Position numbers and translations under genes: made by a program
The notes under the pieces: model-generated
The model's input: only the letters and a program-made list of their open reading frames with translations
Databases searched by the model: none
What the model was told of the DNA's origin: nothing
Shown: piece by piece, positions 12,509 through 19,537 of the stretch
Layout: every line of letters starts with the position of its first letter
Position numbering within the stretch: the stretch's first letter is position 1
IMG/VR virus record: IMGVR_UViG_3300037840_000329
Location: 1 to 20,592 of that record
Direction: 5' to 3' (one strand)
Source of the DNA: a virus
Length of the DNA: 20,592 nt

Positions 12509-13051
12509 ATGCAAATCCTCGTCGCGAATCCCAGCTACCAACTCGTCCGGTTCGAGTATCGCGTCCCCGAACATGCGCGATCGTTCCGAGCAGCGATCTA
12601 TCCGGGAAGCCAAGTACGCCTTGCCCCCGGCGACTTTTCCGAAGCGCAGAAAGATTCGGTCGTCGAGCAACTCGAACGCTATGGCGCGGTTCCCGATTCC
12701 GAGGTTCGTGGAATCAAGATCGTCGTTCCCGGTACGAGCCCGGTGCGCCGGACGCTCGTCTTTTCGATTCAAACACCGATTAAATCCGACAAGATCGACG
12801 AAGCTCGCGAGGCCGACGAAACGATTCGTCAGGCGATCTCGGATCGTGAAGCCGAGGCTGCCGGCTGCGCGACCATCCCGCCGAACATTCAGCCGGAAGT
12901 CGCGCGCGTTCTGCGCCAGACGCAGCAAGAATCGACGTTGCATATCGAGCAAATCCAAAGTCTTGAGACCGAACGCGGCCAGAAGGGCGGGGTCAACAAG
13001 ACGATTACCGTCAGCAAGAAGGCCGGCAAGCGGGAGCGCCGGGTCGGGTAA
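12509..13051 (+). CDS. Hypothetical structural protein, 180 aa
   Basis: Starts MQILVANPSYQLVRFEYRVP; the first 90 residues look beta-rich (YPGSQVRLAPGDFSEAQKDS). The C-terminal half is helical and charged, with a coiled-coil-like segment (VARVLRQTQQESTLHIEQIQ) and a very basic tail (VSKKAGKRERRVG). Position directly after the capsid gene suggests a head-completion or vertex protein, but I recognise no family. The ribosome site TAGGAGTG precedes the ATG. The next ATG follows its stop codon immediately. Confidence 0.75.
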   Translation: MQILVANPSYQLVRFEYRVPEHARSFRAAIYPGSQVRLAPGDFSEAQKDSVVEQLERYGAVPDSEVRGIKIVVPGTSPVRRTLVFSIQTPIKSDKIDEAREADETIRQAISDREAEAAGCATIPPNIQPEVARVLRQTQQESTLHIEQIQSLETERGQKGGVNKTITVSKKAGKRERRVG

Positions 13052-13597
13052 ATGAGCGTCACGGGAGCGGGAGCGGTCTTCCAGGCGCCTGCGACCGTTA
13101 CGGCGGTCGGGGACGAGCAGCCAAGTAACGGCGGCTTTCTCTGGCCGAACACCCCGAACATCGTCGACTTCTGGGGATTCCTCAATACGTCAGTTCAAAT
13201 CCCGACTTCCGCCCTGCCGACGACCTCTCCCTGGCCCCAATACGCGCTCACGCAGGCGCTCACGCTCGTCCTCAATCCGCCTTGCGGGGTGGGGATTCTC
13301 TACACTCTGGCGGTGTATAATGCGGCGACTCACCTGCTGTTTATGATTACGCCGGACCAAACTGGGCAGAAGTACTTCGAAGACGCTCGCTCACCGAATA
13401 CCGGATACAATCTCATCCAGCCGTCGACGGGACTCATCATTTCGACCTCCGACGTTACGGACAGCTCGACGATCGCGCAACCGAAGTGGGCCGCAGGTCT
13501 AACGATTACGCAACTCGGCTTCTTCAAGACGCCTTGGGGGCGAGAGTATCTTGGCTATCAGCAGAGCTACGGGCCAACTGTGTGGGGTTTATCGTAG
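13052..13597 (+). CDS. Head-completion/adaptor-like protein, 181 aa
   Basis: Starts MSVTGAGAVFQAPATVTAVG and continues PNIVDFWGFLNTSVQIPTSALP. A middle segment reads GVGILYTLAVYNAATHLLFM, and the end TPWGREYLGYQQSYGPTVWG. The closing motif (LKTPWGRxYLGxxQSxGxxWGL) and the initial NxxDFxxFL recur in a structural protein set that follows DUF2184 capsid genes. Its place corresponds to connector adaptor proteins of other tailed phages, so that role is inferred. It begins right at the stop of the previous gene and is followed at once by the next. Confidence 0.7.
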   Translation: MSVTGAGAVFQAPATVTAVGDEQPSNGGFLWPNTPNIVDFWGFLNTSVQIPTSALPTTSPWPQYALTQALTLVLNPPCGVGILYTLAVYNAATHLLFMITPDQTGQKYFEDARSPNTGYNLIQPSTGLIISTSDVTDSSTIAQPKWAAGLTITQLGFFKTPWGREYLGYQQSYGPTVWGLS

Positions 13598-14080
13598 ATG
13601 CCGACGCTCCAATTCGGAACCCTCGACGTTGCATATTCTCAGGCATCGCTACGGAAAGCTGGAATCAATCCAGGAGCGTTCAAGAGCAGTAGCGTTACGA
13701 CCGGCGACGTCGCTGAGATTCTCGAGAGCCAATATCACGTGATGCAGACGTTCTACATCTTGAAGCAAGAACGGATCGCGGGATTTCTTGCTAACAGCAT
13801 GGCGAATGCGCTCCAGGATCGACTCAATGGGCGAACGGTCGGACGGAATCCGATGTTCGACGCCGAGCAGCAGATCGAAGCAGCTTTCCGCGGATTCCTC
13901 GATGCGAACGAAATGAACCGGCTCTCGGTCGCACTTACGGGGACGCCCGTTTCTGCGGCTGCGGTTGCAGGCGTGAACCCGCGCAAGAAACACCCGTATG
14001 CGAAGAAGAACAAGGCCCGGCCGAGTTTTATTGCGACTGGCCTCTATCGAGCCTCATTCCGTGCCCTGTATAAACCATGA
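13598..14080 (+). CDS. Neck/tail-completion-like protein, 160 aa
   Basis: Starts MPTLQFGTLDVAYSQASLRK, followed by TTGDVAEILESQYHVMQTFY, a recurring motif in this neck-gene position (TTGDVAExLExxYHVMExF). The centre is helical with DAEQQIEAAFRGFLDANEMN, and the C-terminus is basic (NPRKKHPYAKKNKARPSFIA), ending YRASFRALYKP. The order and size are like HK97 gp10-type completion proteins, but I do not assign that family. It ends in an ATGA overlap with a 50-residue gene. Confidence 0.7.
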   Translation: MPTLQFGTLDVAYSQASLRKAGINPGAFKSSSVTTGDVAEILESQYHVMQTFYILKQERIAGFLANSMANALQDRLNGRTVGRNPMFDAEQQIEAAFRGFLDANEMNRLSVALTGTPVSAAAVAGVNPRKKHPYAKKNKARPSFIATGLYRASFRALYKP

Positions 14081-14229
14081 CGGCAGGCTTGCGGGTGTTT
14101 AGATCGCTCAAAGAGGCTCTCGCAGAGGGGTTCCAAGTCTACGACCGGACACCAACCGGATACCTCGTCCGGGCGATGATCGGCGGGCGCTGGCAACTTG
14201 CAATCGTTGACCTTCGAGCGGCGGTCTAA
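14077..14229 (+). CDS. Small structural-region protein, 50 aa
   Basis: Starts MTAGLRVFRSLKEALAEGFQ and ends RWQLAIVDLRAAV. A compact helix-strand-strand layout with RTPTGYLVRAMIGGRWQLAI, no Cys and no membrane segment. It is joined by ATGA to the gene before and by TAATG to the gene after, so it is firmly in the structural operon. No family recognised. Small genes in this position are common and of unknown role. Confidence 0.7.
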   Translation: MTAGLRVFRSLKEALAEGFQVYDRTPTGYLVRAMIGGRWQLAIVDLRAAV

Positions 14230-15287
14230 TGCCAAGCGCAGCGGAAGGCTTCGGTCAGCAGAGCCAACAGCAGGCCGTTCTCGATGCCGGAATCGAGCTC
14301 ATCTCCGCGCACGAGCAAGTCCAATTCGTGCAGTATCAGAAGTGGCAGTTCGCCGTCGATGGGTCGGTCTTTTGGGTCAAGACGAATAATGCTCCACTTA
14401 CGGCGACCGGAGCTCTGCATTATGCGACCGATCGCATCGTCGACGAGGACCAAACCCTGGGGGCGAACCAGGTCATCCTCAATAGCGAAGTCGAGATAAC
14501 GCAATTCAATAACGTAAATCCACAGACCATGTGGATAGGCTCGTGGCCGATTTCCGGATCAGGCGAAACGCTTCAAGTCGCCTTCGCGCAGCGCGGGAAC
14601 TATTTCCAAGAGGCCGATATTTGGCACTACAATGGATTCGCGGTGTACCCAGCCCTCAAGACGCAGATCATCGCGAGCGCAGCGGACCTGCCGGCGGGAC
14701 CGATCGTCTCGAACAGCCTGCCGATCTGGCTCTCGCAAACGGTCTACAATGGCTTGACGGTTAGCGTCTACCCGAGTTTTTTGGTGCCGGACAATATCAG
14801 CCCGCCCTACGTCGTCGCCCACGTTGAGCCAAGCGGGACGATTACACTTGGAGCCTTCCCGGTCATCGGTCCCTGGCCCGGACAGACCATCTCAGGCTCG
14901 GGAAGCGACCCGCTTCACGCCCTTGCGAGCTCGCAGCTTTGCCGAGACCGGGTGATTCTGACGCTCTACGGCTTCAATAACCAAATGGCGATCTCGTACC
15001 TTCAGCAGCTTATCGAAACCTCGACGGACTTCGAACTCTTTGGCTTTGCGAACTCGCCGAGCATTCAAGATGCCAAACGGGTCCAGGTCGAAATCGCGGC
15101 GTTGGCTCAGAAGAAGACGATCGAGATACTCGCCAACTACTACCAGGGAACGAGTGATGCCGTCGCGCGTCGGCTTCTGCTCTCGCCCTCGGTCTCGAAT
15201 TTCTATATCCTGGGTGGGGCGTCGAACTTCGGGCAAGCCGCTATTACCCAGGCCGAATCGACGGTAGCGGGGACCGGGACGGGCTAA
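14229..15287 (+). CDS. Conserved structural protein (neck/tail), 352 aa
   Basis: Starts MPSAAEGFGQQSQQQAVLDA. Landmarks: FAVDGSVFWVKT near residue 41, GALHYATDRIVDEDQT near 61, NYFQEADIWHYNGFAVYPAL near 123, YPSFLVPDNISPPYVVAHVE near 181. The C-terminal third has CRDRVILTLYGFNNQMAISY, then DAKRVQVEIAALAQKKTIEI. These recur in a family found after the neck genes of phages with DUF1073 portals and DUF2184 capsids. A virion protein near the tail junction is inferred; no enzyme motif is visible. The ATG overlaps the previous stop (TAATG). Confidence 0.7.
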   Translation: MPSAAEGFGQQSQQQAVLDAGIELISAHEQVQFVQYQKWQFAVDGSVFWVKTNNAPLTATGALHYATDRIVDEDQTLGANQVILNSEVEITQFNNVNPQTMWIGSWPISGSGETLQVAFAQRGNYFQEADIWHYNGFAVYPALKTQIIASAADLPAGPIVSNSLPIWLSQTVYNGLTVSVYPSFLVPDNISPPYVVAHVEPSGTITLGAFPVIGPWPGQTISGSGSDPLHALASSQLCRDRVILTLYGFNNQMAISYLQQLIETSTDFELFGFANSPSIQDAKRVQVEIAALAQKKTIEILANYYQGTSDAVARRLLLSPSVSNFYILGGASNFGQAAITQAESTVAGTGTG

Positions 15288-15306
15288 GAACGAACGTGGG
15301 AGCGGT

Positions 15307-16140
15307 ATGAGCCTCGTCGCCAACCTGTCAGACGGCACCGCCAATACGCAGGCCACGGCCTTCGCCCCACTCTGTAACAGCGGCCCGATCAAGATTTACT
15401 CCGGTCCACAGCCGGCCAATGCGAATACGGCGACCGGAGGCAGCAATACGCTGCTCGCGACCTTGACCTTCGGGGCGACGGCTTTCGGCGCTCCTACGGC
15501 CGGGGTCTTGACCGCCAACACCATCACCTCGGGAACCGCCGGGGCGAGCGGGACGGCGACCTTCGCTCGAGTGTTCAAAAGCGACGGGACGACCGTGGTC
15601 ATGGATCTTCCGGTCGGTATTTCGGCGACGTTCGCGCTGGTCCTAAATACGGTTTCGATCACGATGGGGGATTCGGTCGGGATCGTGAGTCTGACGTATA
15701 CCATCCCGGAAGTGTATTCCGTCGTTCCCCCGACGCAGATCGCGAACATCTCCGATACAGCAGCGAATGCTCAGGCAACGGCCTTTGCACCGCTTTGCAA
15801 TAACGGGAGCATCCAGGTTTTTTCGGGCAGTCAGCCCGTGAACGCCAACACGGCACTCTCGGGGAATACGCTTCTCTCGACATTGCGGTTTAGTGCGACG
15901 GCTTTCGGGCCGCCTACAGGTGGGGTTCTTACGGCCAATCCGATCGCCTCGGGAACGAATGTCGCATCCGGCACCGCTAGCTTCGCCCGCATCTATCAGA
16001 GCGACGGAATGACGGTCGTCATGGATGTGCAGGTGGGGCTTGCTGGGGGCGGTTACGGCATCGGTCTGAATACCGTCAACATGGTCGATGGGGCCGCGCT
16101 CTCGCTCACTTCGTTCTTGTATTCCGTTTTGGAAACGTAG
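15307..16140 (+). CDS. Tandemly duplicated beta-rich structural protein, 277 aa
   Basis: Two homologous halves. Unit 1 (residues 3 to about 137) starts LVANLSDGTANTQATAFAPL; unit 2 (about 144-277) starts QIANISDTAANAQATAFAPL. Each then has IKIYSGPQP/IQVFSGSQP, LLATLTF/LLSTLRF, ATAFGxPTxGVLTAN, an Ala/Gly-rich stretch and FARxxxSDGxTVVMD. The unit resembles short phage structural domains of the xIYDGTQP...LATLTFxxxAF type. An Arg-poor, Thr/Ser/Gly-rich composition suits a beta-sandwich exposed on the virion. A GGGAG site precedes the ATG, and the next gene's AGGAGG straddles its stop. The tail-region role is inferred. Confidence 0.75.
   Translation: MSLVANLSDGTANTQATAFAPLCNSGPIKIYSGPQPANANTATGGSNTLLATLTFGATAFGAPTAGVLTANTITSGTAGASGTATFARVFKSDGTTVVMDLPVGISATFALVLNTVSITMGDSVGIVSLTYTIPEVYSVVPPTQIANISDTAANAQATAFAPLCNNGSIQVFSGSQPVNANTALSGNTLLSTLRFSATAFGPPTGGVLTANPIASGTNVASGTASFARIYQSDGMTVVMDVQVGLAGGGYGIGLNTVNMVDGAALSLTSFLYSVLET
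15313..16137 (+). repeat. Internal tandem duplication (about 420 bp units)
   Basis: Unit 1 begins near 15313 and unit 2 near 15736, offset 141 codons. The protein similarity is clear, while the DNA has diverged (for example CAGGCCACGGCCTTCGCCCC against CAGGCAACGGCCTTTGCACC), so the duplication is old rather than an assembly artefact. Confidence 0.8.
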
Positions 16141-16147
16141 GAGGCGT

Positions 16148-18253
16148 ATGAAACTCTTCGCTGCGATCTTTGCGATAGTCGCGGTAATGCTCGGGTCGCT
16201 GGTAGCCGCCCAGGCGCAGATCGTTGGTCCTTCGACGTTCAGTTTCACCGCCGGCAGCCAAAGCAATACGTGGAATTGTACGAGCGGACAGAGTACGTTT
16301 CAGCTTACGATGCCGACCGGCATGACGGGCGTTCTTACGGTGACGGTCGCTCAAACCTCCGGCGGGACCTATGTGAATCCGCCGTGGGCCTACGCACCAG
16401 GAGTCCCAACGTATGCGAATACACTTACGAACTCCGGTTCCCTGACGGTCATCCTCGGATCGAACTATTACGTTAAGGTCGCAGATACGACCTATTCTTC
16501 CGGGAGCGTGACGGTAACGGGAAGTTGCAGTAACGGGGTATCGGCAATCCCACCGCAGGCGACGAATTCGCCTCTTCCGGTGCCCGTAAGTGTGCTCAAT
16601 GGTGGAACCGGAACCTCATCTCCGAATCCGGTCGTCACGGCAACCGCTTGCGCGGCCTCCCCTGCGTGGTCGAATGCGTTTCCATCCGGGACGCTTCAGG
16701 TTCCCGCCGGATGCGCTACCCCCAGCGCGACGAATTCTCCACTGCCGGTTCCGGTAACGGTTGCCAACGGAGGCACCGGCACGGCCTCTCCAAACCCTAC
16801 CGTAACGGCGACGGCTTGCGCCGCTTCGCCCGCCTGGTCGAACGCCTTCCCCTCGGGAACGCTTCAGATTCCCTCGGGATGCGCGACACCTAGCGCAACG
16901 AACTCGCCTTTGCCGGTCCCGGTGACGGTTGCCAACGGCGGCACGGGAACGTCTTCTCCCAATCCGAGCGCGACGGCGACAGCCTGCGGAGCAGCGGTAG
17001 CCGATACAGGCTCATTCCCTTCGCAAGTCGTCAACGTCCCGGTTTGCCCGACCGCATCGCCTGGACCGTCGCTGCCGCTCTCGGTCGCGAACGGCGGCAC
17101 CGCGACCGCCCAGCCCTCTCCCGCAGCCACGGCGACGGCCTGCGGTGCGGCTCCCGCCTATACGGGCACCTGGCCCTCGCAAACCCTCGATGTTCCCATC
17201 TGCGCGACTTCTACGGGCATTACGAGCATTGGCGCGGGGAACGATATCGTCGTGACCGGCGCGGCGCCATCGCCTTCAGTTGCAGTGACGAATCAGCCGA
17301 CCTTCTCAGGATCATTAGCGGTTGACGGTGCTTCTGCTCCGACGAATGGCTATGGCGGCGGCGTGGCCGGTTCGACGGCCTTAACCTTTACCGCCACGAC
17401 AAACTCGACGACGACGACCGGGTTTGTTTTCAATACCTCGACGGCATGCCACCTCGCAACCGATACGCTCTTTAACGTCAAGGTAAACAGCACGACGAAG
17501 TTCTCGGCAACCTGCGGCGGAGCGATTGCAGGGCTCGGTTATATCGAAGCGGGCTCGGGGAATTCACCCTCGTCGAGTGTTGCGGCTGGGGACTTGAGCG
17601 GCTCTGAATCGTCGACACAGGGCGAACTTTGGCTCGGCGGCTCCTCGAAAGTCTATACGCAGGACCTTGGGGTTACGACGGCGAGCACCGCAACTTATAA
17701 TATTCCATCGGGCGATACCTACGCCTGGGATATAAACAGCAGCAAGGTCCTTGGGTTATCTTCAACCACCCTGACGGCAAGCACCGGGCTCATAAATATG
17801 GGAACCGCGAATGCACAAATGGAATTTGCTGCTGGGACTATGAGTTGGGCGGTTCCATCGAGCGACAATTATGCTTGGAATGTGAATCTAACGCAGGTCG
17901 CTAGTCTTTCATCTGCTGGCGTATTCGCAACCTCCGCGCAGATTGAATCCGCCGCCCTTTCGAACTCCACTACCACGCAAGGCTATCTTATGCCCACCTA
18001 CACGCATACAGGGGTCGCGTCCAACTCTACCGTTCATTGCATCGTTGATACCGTCGTAGCAGGAGGTGCGAGCACAACTATTACACTTACCGCCGCTACG
18101 GCAGCGATCTTTTCCACGGGCGTTTCAATGGCAACGGCTAACGACGTAACTACGGGAGCAACTAGCACAGTCACGGGCGTTAGCGGCAACTCAATGCTCA
18201 TTTCCCCAACGGTAAACGGGCAAACGTATGCCTATCAAATGTGCGGCTACTAA
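16148..18253 (+). CDS. Fibre/appendage-like protein with signal peptide and 56-aa repeats, 701 aa
   Basis: Starts MKLFAAIFAIVAVMLGSLVA and continues AQAQIV, a textbook Sec signal peptide (cut after AQA likely). Residues about 25-135 form a beta-rich domain. Four repeats start at 138, 194, 250 and 305, each with PLPVPVxVxNGGTGT, SPNPxxTATAC and a closing Cys-containing segment. The NGGTGT motif and a following ITSIGAGNDIVVTGAAPSP segment (from 358) are typical of phage tail fibres. The region 400-701 is Thr/Ser/Gly-rich and repetitive, ending TVNGQTYAYQMCGY. AGGAGG lies four bases before ATG 16148; a longer frame from 16088 overlaps the previous gene. Virion fibres normally have no signal peptide, so an exported or hybrid role is possible. 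Confidence 0.7.
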   Translation: MKLFAAIFAIVAVMLGSLVAAQAQIVGPSTFSFTAGSQSNTWNCTSGQSTFQLTMPTGMTGVLTVTVAQTSGGTYVNPPWAYAPGVPTYANTLTNSGSLTVILGSNYYVKVADTTYSSGSVTVTGSCSNGVSAIPPQATNSPLPVPVSVLNGGTGTSSPNPVVTATACAASPAWSNAFPSGTLQVPAGCATPSATNSPLPVPVTVANGGTGTASPNPTVTATACAASPAWSNAFPSGTLQIPSGCATPSATNSPLPVPVTVANGGTGTSSPNPSATATACGAAVADTGSFPSQVVNVPVCPTASPGPSLPLSVANGGTATAQPSPAATATACGAAPAYTGTWPSQTLDVPICATSTGITSIGAGNDIVVTGAAPSPSVAVTNQPTFSGSLAVDGASAPTNGYGGGVAGSTALTFTATTNSTTTTGFVFNTSTACHLATDTLFNVKVNSTTKFSATCGGAIAGLGYIEAGSGNSPSSSVAAGDLSGSESSTQGELWLGGSSKVYTQDLGVTTASTATYNIPSGDTYAWDINSSKVLGLSSTTLTASTGLINMGTANAQMEFAAGTMSWAVPSSDNYAWNVNLTQVASLSSAGVFATSAQIESAALSNSTTTQGYLMPTYTHTGVASNSTVHCIVDTVVAGGASTTITLTAATAAIFSTGVSMATANDVTTGATSTVTGVSGNSMLISPTVNGQTYAYQMCGY
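16559..17212 (+). repeat. Coding tandem repeats, 168-bp period
   Basis: Unit starts at 16559, 16727, 16895 and 17060. The first two spacings are exactly 168 bp; the third is 165 bp. Units 1 and 2 are the most alike (both contain CAASPAWSNAFPSGTLQ), units 3 and 4 more diverged. Synonymous differences dominate between units 1 and 2, suggesting selection on the protein. Confidence 0.85.
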
Positions 18254-18258
18254 AGCCT

Positions 18259-18681
18259 TTATCGCAACGTGAACGTGTAGACCGATTCCGCTGGCAGATT
18301 GGTAAAACGCGTATCCCCCTTCGACTTCCCATTGATCCATAACCGCCCGACGACGAGCTTCCACGGGCGCAAGGCGAAGCGCATCGTCCACTGACACCCA
18401 TACTCGGAACCTTGATGCAGATTGCAACCTGCATAGGTCGTTAGTCCCTTTTGCTCGGCGATGCCGGTTTGCCAAAAACCATGAGGTGTATAAAAGGTGA
18501 ACACAACCATCTGCGCCCGTTCGATCTCTGCCTGCGTCATCCAAACAGTGAAGGTCACAGCGGTCTCGGTTTGCGGTTCGAAGCTTAAAGCGGCGCGCGA
18601 AGGAGCCAGTGGAAGCGCGCTCGGCTGGGCACAGGCGGCCAGCGAGATCTCAAGCCCGAGGGCGGCAAGTAGGCGGTTCAT
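18259..18681 (-). CDS. Putative lipoprotein, 140 aa, opposite strand
   Basis: Starts MNRLLAALGLEISLAACAQP: short positive N-terminus, hydrophobic core and lipobox LAAC with Cys17, so lipidation and membrane anchoring are likely. A Glu within the core (residue 11) is unusual. The mature part is beta-rich, with FEPQTETAVTFTVWMTQAEI and Cys pairs (AGCNLHQGSEYGC), ending SVYTFTLR. No family recognised. The AAGGAG site 9 nt before the ATG fixes the start. It lies between fibre and lysis genes, convergent with the former (5 nt apart), and is driven by a promoter nearly identical to that of the helicase operon. A lysogenic-conversion or superinfection-exclusion role is an inference. Confidence 0.8.
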   Translation of the reverse strand: MNRLLAALGLEISLAACAQPSALPLAPSRAALSFEPQTETAVTFTVWMTQAEIERAQMVVFTFYTPHGFWQTGIAEQKGLTTYAGCNLHQGSEYGCQWTMRFALRPWKLVVGRLWINGKSKGDTRFTNLPAESVYTFTLR

Positions 18682-18704
18682 AAGAGGCTCCTTCCGATAA
18701 CTTT

Positions 18705-18734
18705 AGTTTAACACCCTAGGGCTTGCCGAGTAAA
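18705..18734 (-). promoter_or_regulatory. Minus-strand promoter of the lipoprotein gene, with dyad
   Basis: On the minus strand: TTTACT (18734-18729), 18-nt spacer, TG one base before the -10, TAAACT (18710-18705). A CCCTAGGG palindrome (18714-18721) lies in the spacer. GATAA at 18696-18700 is placed as in the helicase promoter, and 12 of 18 spacer bases are identical to it. Transcription would start near 18698, leaving a short leader with an AAGGAG site. Confidence 0.7.
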
Positions 18735-18815
18735 CCCTCTCAAGGCGGGCGAGCGGCCCTTCCCGAATGAGCCTGGCGATGGATTCTGTGGCGGGGGCGT
18801 AGGATAGGAGCCGTG
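18735..18815. other. Short noncoding stretch before the lysis cassette
   Basis: GC-rich interval upstream of the plus-strand lysis genes. I see no convincing plus-strand promoter; GTAGGATAGGAG near 18800 serves as the ribosome site. The lysis genes may be read through from the fibre gene. Confidence 0.4.
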
Positions 18816-18929
18816 ATGCCGGACGCCAGCATATCGCTCGTCATTGGGCTGGGGATTCTCGGCCTGGTGTCGCTCTTTGCCATGCTGGCGTTCTTCTTCG
18901 CGCTTGCCATACGGAACGGTCAGAAATGA
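18816..18929 (+). CDS. Membrane microprotein, 37 aa (lysis cassette)
   Basis: Starts MPDASISLVIGLGILGLVSL and ends FFFALAIRNGQK. One long hydrophobic span (residues about 6-31) with an acidic, short N-terminus and a basic C-terminus, implying N-out topology. AGGAG lies six bases upstream of the ATG; a GTG immediately before is an alternative. It overlaps the next gene by ATGA. First gene of the lysis module, so a pinholin- or antiholin-like role is possible, but a 37-residue protein cannot be assigned by sequence alone. Confidence 0.65.
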   Translation: MPDASISLVIGLGILGLVSLFAMLAFFFALAIRNGQK

Positions 18930-19228
18930 GCGATAGCGTATGGTTGCTCCTGATTCAAGGCGGTATCGCGCTTATGGTGGGGTATGCGATCCACGTCCTC
19001 ACGAAGGCGAAAAATACCATCCAAACGATCGAAGTCAATACCAACTCACGTGTGAGCCGGCAAGACGAGAAGATCGACAGGCTCGAAGCCGCACTCAGAG
19101 CCCAAGCTACAGATATCGGCACGCTAAAAGAGACACTAGCGAGCGAGCGCGCAACGTCACTTTCGTCACAAGCCGCGGTCTCTATTGCTGCGGCAACCAC
19201 TCCACCGGAGGGAACCGGTGTCGGATGA
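18926..19228 (+). CDS. N-terminal TM plus coiled-coil protein, 100 aa (spanin- or holin-associated)
   Basis: Starts MSDSVWLLLIQGGIALMVGY, a membrane segment (about residues 5-25), followed by a long heptad-rich helix (VNTNSRVSRQDEKIDRLEAA, continuing to ATDIGTLKETLASERA), then an Ala/Thr/Pro tail. One N-terminal anchor plus coiled coil is the layout of inner-membrane spanins (Rz-like) and of some holin partners. No Cys or outer-membrane partner gene with a lipobox lies within it. It overlaps the next gene by 11 nt. Confidence 0.65.
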   Translation: MSDSVWLLLIQGGIALMVGYAIHVLTKAKNTIQTIEVNTNSRVSRQDEKIDRLEAALRAQATDIGTLKETLASERATSLSSQAAVSIAAATTPPEGTGVG

Positions 19229-19517
19229 GAATGTGGGTTCACGACGTTGGAGCGACCCTCTGACGATCTTTGAAAATCGGGTGTTACGACTTGAACGTCA
19301 AGCGGATACGCTGGAGGACAGAATGCGTACACTCGAAATTAGCCAGGCGGAGATAAGCATCAAGTTAGATACGGTAATCGAGAATACGTCCGAGATTCGC
19401 TCCGAAGCTCAGGCTGCGAAAGCGGTGGCATGGCGTAACTTCTGGAGCGTAGCTATCGGAATCTTCATCGTCGTCTGCACGACCGTCGGCGAACATATCT
19501 GGAAGGTGGTCCCATGA
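19218..19517 (+). CDS. XhlA-like coiled-coil protein with C-terminal TM, 99 aa
   Basis: GTG at 19218 gives MSDENVGSRRWSDPLTIFEN. A coiled coil follows (RVLRLERQADTLEDRMRTLE, then ISQAEISIKLDTVIENTSEI). A C-terminal membrane segment (FWSVAIGIFIVVCTTVG) precedes IWKVVP. This is the arrangement of XhlA-type lysis proteins, which work with a holin and an endolysin. GGAGG six bases upstream fixes the start; a longer frame from 19185 would lie inside the previous gene. Its topology mirrors the preceding gene, so the two might pair through their coiled coils. Confidence 0.7.
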   Translation: MSDENVGSRRWSDPLTIFENRVLRLERQADTLEDRMRTLEISQAEISIKLDTVIENTSEIRSEAQAAKAVAWRNFWSVAIGIFIVVCTTVGEHIWKVVP

Positions 19518-19537
19518 AACTTCGGAGGAAATCATAA
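19514..19537 (+). CDS. Possible 7-codon minicistron linking lysis genes
   Basis: ATG AAA CTT CGG AGG AAA TCA TAA encodes MKLRRKS. Its ATG overlaps the TGA of the XhlA-like gene, and its TAA overlaps the ATG of the lysozyme gene (TAATG). The CGGAGGAAA within it is also the lysozyme ribosome site. It may be a coupling device or chance. Confidence 0.3.
   Translation: MKLRRKS

Noticed and set aside
12293-12958. 221-codon minus-strand open frame
   Set aside because: It crosses the capsid terminator and is antisense to two well-supported genes.
13315-13320. TATAAT inside the 181-residue structural gene
   Set aside because: It encodes VYNAA in a conserved region and has no -35 or start codon nearby; probably chance. 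The same applies to TATAAT near 17697.
18250-18262. TAAAG/CTTTA palindrome between convergent genes
   Set aside because: Only five base pairs and no T-run, so not a believable bidirectional terminator.
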